Part shown: in pieces, positions 14,742 to 20,196 of the stretch
How positions within the stretch are numbered: position 1 is the first letter of the stretch
How the letters are laid out: every line of letters begins with the position of its first letter
Source: an uncultured Bacteroidales bacterium
GTDB lineage: Bacteria; Bacteroidota; Bacteroidia; Bacteroidales; Paludibacteraceae
Direction: 5' to 3'
DNA: 20,196 nt
NCBI GenBank assembly: GCA_902799875.1
Contig: CADCCH010000039.1
Span: 1-20,196 of the forward strand
Program-made: the position numbers and the translations under genes
Notes under the pieces: generated by a model
Database searches by the model: none
Seen by the model: the letters and a program-made list of their open reading frames with translations, nothing else
Told to the model about the DNA's origin: nothing

Positions 14742-15943
14742 TGTTTCGTCCCCGGAATTAACGTCAATATCTCCTTAATCGGCATGCAGTATTCCTCACT
14801 TGCTTCTTTGCAGCGACCATGCTCCAGAATGCTCTCCGCACAATGCACCATTGCCGGATAGGCTGACCGTAATAGGTGGTTCGCGTAAATCACGATGTTC
14901 ACACCCCATTCTGCAAACTCATCCTCCGTGATATGGTTGAATGTCGTCGGCACTACCACAATCGGCGTGTGACTGTCCTTCTCGCGGAATCGCTTGCAGA
15001 ACTCGTGGATGTCCTCTCCGTCCTTGTTTCGCGAGTGAATCATAATACCATCCGCACCGGCTGCCACATACGCCAAAGCACGTTCCAACGCATCCTCCAC
15101 CGGTTTACCGGCAATCAGCGATTCCACTCGCGCAATAATCATGAAGTCCCTCGTCACTTGCGCAGCCTTACCAATCCGAATCTTATCGCAGAATCCCTCA
15201 ATCGAATCTTGCGTCTGTTTCGCCTCTGTGCCGAACAGCGAGTTCTGCTTCAGTCCTACTTTATCTTCGATAATCACAGCCGAAATACCCAGACGTTCCA
15301 ACGTCCGAACCATAAACGGAAAATGTTCCGGCTTGCCACCGGTATCTCCGTCAAAGATCACCGGCTTCGTTGTCACTTCCAAGGTGTCGTTCAGATCATG
15401 CAGACGAGTGGTCAAGTCCACCGCCTCAATATCCGGTTTACCCTTGCTTGTTGAATCCGTCAGGCTCGATGCCCACATACCGTCGAACTCCAGGTTCTTA
15501 TCTTCTTTCTGCACGGAAGTGTTCTCAATAATCAATCCCGTCAAACCGCTATGGCTCTCCAGAATTCGTACAATCGGTTTAGCCGTAATCAAGCGTCGCA
15601 GCGTCTTCATGCGTGCTTCCGGCGTTGTTCCCATTTTTACAAACTCCTCCGCTAAATCGGTGGACGAGATACCCTTGGTATAAGGAATCTCAATCACTTC
15701 GCCTCCTTGCTCCTTCATTAACGCAATCACTTCCTCGCGGATGTACTTGTCCGGTCCTTCAACCCAATCATCTCCGTGGATGATGTAGTCCGGTTTGTAC
15801 TTCTTGAGGTTCGGTACATAACTCCACTCATCTTGTGGCACCACCTGCGCCACACCTTGGATATGCTCCACTACGTTCTTCCGTTGTTCGTACGTCAGAT
15901 AGGGCAACCGTTTATGTGTTGCAATCGTGCATAATATCGGCAA
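14738..15943 (-). CDS. pepM: Phosphoenolpyruvate mutase with damaged N-terminal nucleotidyltransferase-like domain
   Basis: PEP mutase converts PEP to phosphonopyruvate, the entry step to C-P compounds. The catalytic domain (about residues 115-395 of this frame) is intact: GMWASSLTDSTSKGKPD (155-171), FDGDTGG (197-203), and the diagnostic EDKVGLKQNS (226-235) that separates mutases from isocitrate-lyase relatives. Residues about 9-100 are the rest of a cytidylyltransferase-like domain (IHGDDW, YTKGISSTDL) common in glycan-associated mutases. The frame opens with TTG at 15943 directly after an in-frame TGA and has no ATG nearby. The expected start lies at 15974 in another frame, and a stretch is missing between the two (see the remnant entry). 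In-frame ATGs at M76, M104 and M112 could start shorter forms; M104 (15634) would give 298 residues, the size of a stand-alone PEP mutase. Whether active protein is made is uncertain. Confidence 0.88.
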   Translation of the reverse strand: MPILCTIATHKRLPYLTYEQRKNVVEHIQGVAQVVPQDEWSYVPNLKKYKPDYIIHGDDWVEGPDKYIREEVIALMKEQGGEVIEIPYTKGISSTDLAEEFVKMGTTPEARMKTLRRLITAKPIVRILESHSGLTGLIIENTSVQKEDKNLEFDGMWASSLTDSTSKGKPDIEAVDLTTRLHDLNDTLEVTTKPVIFDGDTGGKPEHFPFMVRTLERLGISAVIIEDKVGLKQNSLFGTEAKQTQDSIEGFCDKIRIGKAAQVTRDFMIIARVESLIAGKPVEDALERALAYVAAGADGIMIHSRNKDGEDIHEFCKRFREKDSHTPIVVVPTTFNHITEDEFAEWGVNIVIYANHLLRSAYPAMVHCAESILEHGRCKEASEEYCMPIKEILTLIPGTKQ

Positions 15944-15974
15944 TCATACCGAGATATACAACTTTATTTTTCAT
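15912..15974 (-). pseudogene. Displaced 5' end of the PEP mutase gene
   Basis: From the ATG at 15972-15974, 10 nt after the cytidylyltransferase stop codon, the minus strand reads MKNKVVYLGMIADIMHD and then CNT and a TAA stop at 15912-15914. The first 17 residues match the family N-terminus, which normally continues HDGH... through about 24 residues to IATHKRLPYLTYEQ. Here IATHKRLPYLTYEQ follows at once but one frame over. This is what an internal deletion of 3n+2 nt, about 70-80 nt, would leave. The lost part includes the GH of the HxGH nucleotide-binding motif. Confidence 0.82.
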
Positions 15975-15984
15975 ACATTTGTGT

Positions 15985-16701
15985 TTATTCAATATTTATA
16001 TGTTTCTGGGCATAAGTCAGATCATCTATGTCATCTATCTCATACCAAAGGCAATCGTCGTTTTTAAGCACATGCAACGGAGTATAATGTCGGGAAATAT
16101 CCAATAACTCATATTCATATCCTAATTTGGGCAACTTATCCACTTTCTTTTCATAATCGTTCACCATGGACTGATAAAAACTCCGGCTTATTTTGTGCAA
16201 TCCGACTAATTCTCCGGAAGGATTGAGTTCCGATTTGTTTGTGGAGCAATGCACTAATTCCTGTTGTGCGTTCATTTCCACATAATACTGATCTTGGAAT
16301 TTCCGAACGGATGTAATCAGCATAGCAGAATCAAAAGGACAACGAAGAAGTGACTCGATAGCTTCACGGTTAAATACCAAATCTGATTCTAATAATAAAA
16401 AATCATCATTTCCGATTGCATGTCGACAATTGTATAGCGTGTACATACTATTGGTCTCGGCATAGCGTGGACTGTAGACACATTCGATTTGGGGATATTG
16501 GGTGCATAATGCTTCGTAGGCTTCCTTATGGTATCCGGTTCCAATAATAATTCGCTTAATTCCGCATGCAATAATCGTGTCAATCGAACGCAAAATCATG
16601 GGTTTGTTCTTAAAGAGTACAAATCCTTTTGGCTGTTGGTCGGTCAATTCTCCGAATCGAGTTCCCATGCCTGCGGCCATAATGACGGCTGTTGTAATCA
16701 T
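15985..16701 (-). CDS. pntC: Nucleotidyltransferase, probably 2-aminoethylphosphonate cytidylyltransferase (PntC-like)
   Basis: Sugar-nucleotidyltransferase-fold enzyme of 238 residues. AAGMGTRFGELT (9-20) and QQPKGFV (22-28) form the nucleotide-binding loop, ETNSMYTLYN (82-91) resembles the LicC/PntC branch that activates small phospho-alcohols, ESD (105-107) and WYEIDDIDDL (219-228) supply the metal-binding acids. Directly upstream of PEP mutase, phosphonopyruvate decarboxylase and AEP transaminase, its expected reaction is CTP + AEP to CMP-AEP + diphosphate, giving the activated donor for decorating the glycan. LicC-like phosphocholine activation is the main alternative, but no choline gene is present. 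The gene has lower GC than the three AEP genes after it. It starts 27 nt after the flippase stop codon. Confidence 0.82.
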   Translation of the reverse strand: MITTAVIMAAGMGTRFGELTDQQPKGFVLFKNKPMILRSIDTIIACGIKRIIIGTGYHKEAYEALCTQYPQIECVYSPRYAETNSMYTLYNCRHAIGNDDFLLLESDLVFNREAIESLLRCPFDSAMLITSVRKFQDQYYVEMNAQQELVHCSTNKSELNPSGELVGLHKISRSFYQSMVNDYEKKVDKLPKLGYEYELLDISRHYTPLHVLKNDDCLWYEIDDIDDLTYAQKHINIE

Positions 16702-16728
16702 GTGTTTCGTTTCTTCTGAATAGGAGTA

Positions 16729-18093
16729 TTATGTTCTTTTATTTCCCCATAACTCTTTAATAACCATACTCGGCCACTTCCAGTTCTGGTAAGCCAATTG
16801 TGCGAGGCCCGGTGCGAGGATCAGTCCCCATACGCCCATGTGCAACGGACTGAGGAAGATCCACAACAGGATCACCGTCGCGGCGCCGCTCAATAACGAC
16901 GGGATAAAGAACGGGATCTTGTTATCCGCCATGATGAAACCGGCAGTGATAGCATGGTTTTGTTCCAAGGTGTTAATAAGCAGCATGACGGCCAACATAG
17001 CAGGCGGTACAAATTGCGTCTGGCTGCCAATCAGTCTCAATGCCCAATCTCCGAGTTCCAACCACACCAGTCCGCCGAGCACAAAGGTCGCTAACAGACT
17101 GCCGATACATATCATGTAATAGCGCCGCAAACTCATGATGTCATTCTCCGCGCGACACTGCGCCAGTTTCGGCGCGTAGGACTGGTAACCCACCGTCGCG
17201 CAGCGTGTCAGAATGTCCATTACCTGCACCGTGATACCGTAGCATGCGATCTCTTCCAGCGAGAGGAAAACCGATCCGATGAGCAGGGAGGATTTGTTGA
17301 CCAAGAATCCGCCTAACTGCGTGAGACCGACCTTCACGGCGTTCGGCGTGATCGCCGACAGGATCTCTTTGGTGTCTTGTGTTTCGGCCTCTTGCAGATG
17401 TGCTTTCAGCTCCCGCGTGAAGAACACCTTATGACTGATGATCCGTCGAACGAGCGTAGCGGTGAGTTGCGCGGATACAATCGCCGTCAGGCCTAAGCCC
17501 GCATAGATCAATCCTATCGCCAGACATACGTAAACGCTCTGCGCCAGGATATTGATTTGCTGAATGCGCTTGATATACCCTTTGCCGGTGAGTAGCGCAT
17601 CGTAGTAAAGCGTGTAGAGGTTGTAGCAGTTGATGGTAATGAGTATTACCCATGCAATCAATGCGTCCTGGTGATCGCCGGAGTATTTGCGTAGGATATA
17701 AAGGAAATAGGCCGTGCCGACAGTGGACAGGAGCGCCAATACCGCCAAGGCTACCCAGCGGTAGAACCGACGCATCGCTTCTATCGTGCCTTTCAGCAAA
17801 CCATAGTCCACCTCTGCGTCCGTAGCCGCATGAGCCACACCTTCTTTCTGCAGCGTCTTCACGCCGGAGAAGATATAACTGATGTTCCGCGCAAAGGAAG
17901 GCCGAAAACCGAAATCCAGCAGGAGGACCAGGATGGTGATGGTCTGGAAAATATTCCAGATACCCACCGTCTCTCTCGGCATCTCATGCAGAATAAACGG
18001 CAGTAGTATGACTCCCGCGCCGATCAGGAAAAACGTGCCGGCATAACTCCACGCGATCTCGCGTTTACCAATATGTTCTACTTTCTCCGCCAA
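16729..18093 (-). CDS. O-unit flippase-like membrane protein (flippase 2)
   Basis: Multi-pass membrane protein of 454 residues of the MOP/Wzx type, with about 12 hydrophobic segments. WSYAGTFFLIGAGVILLPFIL (15-35) and LLLDFGFRPSFARNISYIFSG (57-77) are typical of the Bacteroidales branch annotated as O-unit flippase-like. It is unlike the other flippase at 11060-12511. The only available start is TTG at 18091-18093, which follows the TAA stop codon of the UDP-glucose dehydrogenase gene with no gap and in the same frame; the next ATG lies well inside the first membrane segments. Translation probably depends on ribosomes that have just finished the dehydrogenase. GC content is higher than in the glycosyltransferase block. 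Confidence 0.88.
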   Translation of the reverse strand: MAEKVEHIGKREIAWSYAGTFFLIGAGVILLPFILHEMPRETVGIWNIFQTITILVLLLDFGFRPSFARNISYIFSGVKTLQKEGVAHAATDAEVDYGLLKGTIEAMRRFYRWVALAVLALLSTVGTAYFLYILRKYSGDHQDALIAWVILITINCYNLYTLYYDALLTGKGYIKRIQQINILAQSVYVCLAIGLIYAGLGLTAIVSAQLTATLVRRIISHKVFFTRELKAHLQEAETQDTKEILSAITPNAVKVGLTQLGGFLVNKSSLLIGSVFLSLEEIACYGITVQVMDILTRCATVGYQSYAPKLAQCRAENDIMSLRRYYMICIGSLLATFVLGGLVWLELGDWALRLIGSQTQFVPPAMLAVMLLINTLEQNHAITAGFIMADNKIPFFIPSLLSGAATVILLWIFLSPLHMGVWGLILAPGLAQLAYQNWKWPSMVIKELWGNKRT

Positions 18094-19332
18094 TTAGTCT
18101 CGCTTGAAAATATCGCGTGTATATACCTTGTCCTTCACATTATCCAGGCAGCTGTCATAACGGTTGGCAATGATAGCTTGGCTGCGAAGTTTGAATTGTT
18201 CCAGGTCGTTCACTACTTCGCTACCGAAGAAGGTGGTACCGTTCTCTAAAGTCGGCTCGAAGATAATCACCTGTGCACCCTTGGCCTTCACGCGTTTCAT
18301 GATGCCTTGGATGGACGACTGACGGAAATTATCGCTGTTGGACTTCATTGTCAGGCGGTACACGCCGATAGTGCAGTCATGTTCCTGCGCCGCATCAAAA
18401 TCGCCCTTGTGGTAGTAGTCGTAATATCCGGCTTTCGCCAACACGCGGTCGGCAATAAAATCCTTACGCGTGCGGTTCGATTCTACGATAGCGCCGATGA
18501 GGTTCTCCGGCACATCCTGGTAGTTTGCCAAGAGCTGCTTGGTGTCTTTCGGCAGACAATACCCGCCGTAGCCAAAGGACGGGTTGTTATAGTGCGTGCC
18601 GATACGCGGGTCGAGACACACGCCGTCAATAATGGCTTTCGTGTCCAGCCCTTTCATCTCCGCATAGGTGTCCAACTCATTGAAGAAACTCACGCGCAGC
18701 GCCAGGTAGGTATTGGCGAACAGTTTGACCGCCTCGGCTTCCGTCAGGCCCATTATGCGCACTTCCACGTCTTTCTTGATAGCTCCTTCTTTGAGCAGGT
18801 TCGCAAATGTCTCGGCTGCGGCTACCTGCTGTCGGTCCGTCAGATCCGCACCGACGATGATGCGGCTCGGGTACAGGTTATCCTCGAGGGCCTTGCTCTC
18901 ACGCAGGAACTCCGGTGAAAAAAGAATGTGCTCGCAGTGGTATTTCTCCCGCACGGATTTGGTGTAGCCTACGGGGATGGTCGATTTGATGACCATGGTC
19001 GCATTCGGGTTGACGCGCAACACCGTCTCGATGACATTCTCCACCGCAGAGGTGTCGAAATAATTGCGACGACTGTCATAGTTCGTTGGCGCCGCAATTA
19101 CCACCAACTCCGCGTCCCTGTACGCCGCTTCGGCATCCAAGGTCGCGGTAAGATGCAAGTCTTTTTCCGCGAGATACTTCTCGATATACTCATCCTGAAT
19201 AGGCGACTGCCGACGATTGATCATCGCTACCTTCTCCGGCACGATGTCCACCGCCGTCACCTCATGATGTTGGGACAATAGGGTAGCAATGCTGAGGCCC
19301 ACATACCCCGTTCCTGCAACTGCTATGCGCAT
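18094..19332 (-). CDS. ugd: UDP-glucose 6-dehydrogenase
   Basis: NAD-dependent enzyme of 412 residues that oxidises UDP-glucose twice to UDP-glucuronate, the precursor of uronic acids in the glycan. The N-terminal Rossmann domain starts [14 protein letters not shown]. The central domain has [20 protein letters not shown] (200-219, with catalytic K203 and the conserved Asn) and the thiohemiacetal cysteine C259 in [12 protein letters not shown]. The C-terminal UDP-binding domain includes [18 protein letters not shown]. The length and the last motif match the short bacterial Ugd form. It begins 32 nt after the short dehydrogenase gene, in a leader that holds a 7-nt tandem repeat, and ends directly against the TTG start of flippase 2. 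UDP-ManNAc dehydrogenase is less likely. Confidence 0.94.
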   Translation of the reverse strand: MRIAVAGTGYVGLSIATLLSQHHEVTAVDIVPEKVAMINRRQSPIQDEYIEKYLAEKDLHLTATLDAEAAYRDAELVVIAAPTNYDSRRNYFDTSAVENVIETVLRVNPNATMVIKSTIPVGYTKSVREKYHCEHILFSPEFLRESKALEDNLYPSRIIVGADLTDRQQVAAAETFANLLKEGAIKKDVEVRIMGLTEAEAVKLFANTYLALRVSFFNELDTYAEMKGLDTKAIIDGVCLDPRIGTHYNNPSFGYGGYCLPKDTKQLLANYQDVPENLIGAIVESNRTRKDFIADRVLAKAGYYDYYHKGDFDAAQEHDCTIGVYRLTMKSNSDNFRQSSIQGIMKRVKAKGAQVIIFEPTLENGTTFFGSEVVNDLEQFKLRSQAIIANRYDSCLDNVKDKVYTRDIFKRD

Positions 19333-19340
19333 AAAATCAC

Positions 19341-19367
19341 CAATTACAAATTACCAATTACCAATTA
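19341..19367 (-). repeat. Four-copy 7-nt tandem repeat before ugd
   Basis: On the plus strand: caattac, aaattac, caattac, caatta(g), that is, a 7-nt unit with one mismatch. It includes the stop codon of the upstream gene (19365-19367) and occupies most of the 32-nt gap before the ugd start codon. Position and period match the repeat at 4091-4113, though the sequence differs. Confidence 0.82.
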
Positions 19368-20120
19368 GATGTGTTCCTCGACGCCACGGAAATGAACGTT
19401 CAGTTCGTGGAGGTGCTCCAAGAGTGTTCCGAGTGAGGTTCCTTTGGTCATTTCAGCAAATGCGTTCACATCTTTCGGGAAACATTTTCCGCCATAACCG
19501 AATTTACCATCGGGTCCCGGGACGTAGGTGTGGGTGTCGTTGATGTAACCGGAGAGGAGCACGCCGGTGTGTACCTTGCGCCAATCCGCGCCCATCTTCT
19601 CGCAGTACTCCTTGCAGGCATTGAAATACGTCACTTTGTAAGCGCCGAAGACATTGTGCATGTACTTCGTCAACTCGGCCTCGAGCGGACTCATGACGGT
19701 GAATTTCTTACCCACGAAGATCTTCGTCAACAGTTCCTGTGCGCCGGTGAAGACCATGGTCTGCTTGTTAAAATCCTCGATGAAGGTGCGCTCTGTCAAG
19801 AACTCCGGCATGTAATACACATGGTGTCCGGTCTCTTTGGACAGGCGCTCGCTCGTGCCCGGCAGAATGGTCGTACGAACGAATACCGGCACGTCCGGCA
19901 GGTTCTTGATCAGTTCCGTCATCAGGCGCAAGTCCTGCGTGCCGTCTTCTTCAGTCGGCACATGAATCTGCAAGAACGCCACATCGACTCCACTCAGGTC
20001 ATCGTTGTAACCCTTGTACGGGTCACTGATGAACAACTTACACTCAGGGTTGTTGTTCTCCAACCAATTTTTGAGGGCTCCTCCTACGAAGCCACATCCG
20101 ATAATTCCAACGTTAATCAT
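19365..20120 (-). CDS. Short UDP-glucose/GDP-mannose dehydrogenase-family protein lacking the C-terminal domain
   Basis: Protein of 251 residues with the N-terminal NAD-binding fold (MINVGIIGCGFVGGAL) and the central domain of UDP-sugar dehydrogenases, including K152 and N156 in AELTKYMHNVFGAYKVTYFN and catalytic C213 in FGYGGKCFPKDVNAF. It stops about 40 residues later, so the UDP-binding C-terminal domain of normal family members (about 390-440 residues) is absent. The stop codon is in the 7-nt repeat just before ugd, and I see no remnant of the missing domain downstream, so this looks like an established short form rather than a fresh truncation. It is first in the unit, about 36 nt after the predicted transcription start. 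It may oxidise another nucleotide sugar or work with Ugd; the function is unproven. Confidence 0.85.
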   Translation of the reverse strand: MINVGIIGCGFVGGALKNWLENNNPECKLFISDPYKGYNDDLSGVDVAFLQIHVPTEEDGTQDLRLMTELIKNLPDVPVFVRTTILPGTSERLSKETGHHVYYMPEFLTERTFIEDFNKQTMVFTGAQELLTKIFVGKKFTVMSPLEAELTKYMHNVFGAYKVTYFNACKEYCEKMGADWRKVHTGVLLSGYINDTHTYVPGPDGKFGYGGKCFPKDVNAFAEMTKGTSLGTLLEHLHELNVHFRGVEEHI

Positions 20121-20162
20121 GTTTGTATAATGTATTTTAAATCAATTTTTCAAAAAAGCCCG

Positions 20163-20194
20163 CAAAGATACAACATTTTTTTTATATGTGCAAG
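20163..20194 (-). promoter_or_regulatory. Bacteroidota-type promoter for the upstream (AEP/export/transferase) unit
   Basis: On the minus strand: CTTG (20191-20194, one mismatch to TTTG), a 20-nt spacer with an A-run (20171-20190), and TATCTTTG (20163-20170), an exact TAnnTTTG -7 box. Transcription would start near 20155, giving a leader of about 36 nt before the ATG at 20120. I see no stem-loop or riboswitch in the remaining 76 bases at this end of the window. Confidence 0.78.
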
Positions 20195-20196
20195 TG

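Noticed and set aside
15912..15974. Programmed ribosomal frameshifting to join the two PEP mutase frames
   Set aside because: There is no slippery heptamer or following stem-loop in the short overlap, and even a perfect shift would still lack about 24 conserved residues including the HxGH end. A deletion explains both facts.
1..20196. tRNA, rRNA, transposase or integrase genes
   Set aside because: I looked in the gaps and at gene edges. All gaps are under 80 bases, and none holds a cloverleaf, rRNA-like sequence or mobile-element gene.

Overview
The window is the inside of a surface-glycan (capsule, O-antigen or exopolysaccharide) biosynthesis locus. The organism is almost certainly an uncultured member of the Bacteroidota, probably Bacteroidales. 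This rests on two promoters with the Bacteroidota-type TAnnTTTG -7 box and a TTG/TTTG -33 box 20 nt upstream, on start codons without clear Shine-Dalgarno sequences, and on the gene families present. Every gene lies on the minus strand, so transcription runs from high to low coordinates. Genes are packed with 1-13 nt overlaps or very short gaps, and no gap exceeds 80 bases.

Unit A (promoter near 20163-20194; genes from 20120 down to 6499) has 12 genes. First come a short UDP-sugar dehydrogenase-like protein and a full-length UDP-glucose 6-dehydrogenase, which together suggest a uronic acid in the glycan, then a flippase. Next is a 2-aminoethylphosphonate (AEP) cassette: a PntC-like cytidylyltransferase, PEP mutase, phosphonopyruvate decarboxylase and AEP transaminase. 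These would make AEP from PEP and activate it as CMP-AEP. The lower-GC remainder encodes a second flippase, a TagF/CDP-glycerol-phosphotransferase-like protein (the best candidate for attaching AEP to the glycan), a GT2 glycosyltransferase, an EpsG/Wzy-like polymerase and a GT4 glycosyltransferase.

Unit B (promoter 6463-6494; genes from 6440 to beyond base 1) has nine genes: a PglD-like hexapeptide acyltransferase, an acyl carrier protein, two short-chain dehydrogenases, an acyl-activating (AMP-forming) ligase, a second acyl carrier protein, a ketoacyl-ACP synthase III-like enzyme, a PglC-like initiating sugar-phosphate transferase and a DegT-type sugar aminotransferase that runs off the left edge. 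The aminotransferase, acyltransferase and sugar-phosphate transferase are the bacillosamine-type set. The acyl-ACP genes lie between the acyltransferase and the other two. My main inference is that this unit builds a custom (probably hydroxylated) short acyl chain on an ACP and places it on the 4-amine of a 2-acetamido-4-amino-trideoxy sugar, in place of simple acetylation.

The most striking sequence defect is in the PEP mutase gene. Its expected start (MKNKVVYLGMIADIMHD, at 15974) is cut by an apparent out-of-frame deletion of about 70-80 nt that removes the HxGH part of the N-terminal nucleotidyltransferase-like domain. The PEP-mutase catalytic domain remains open but has only a TTG start directly after a stop codon. 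If this is real and not an assembly artefact, AEP production in this strain may be reduced or switched off.
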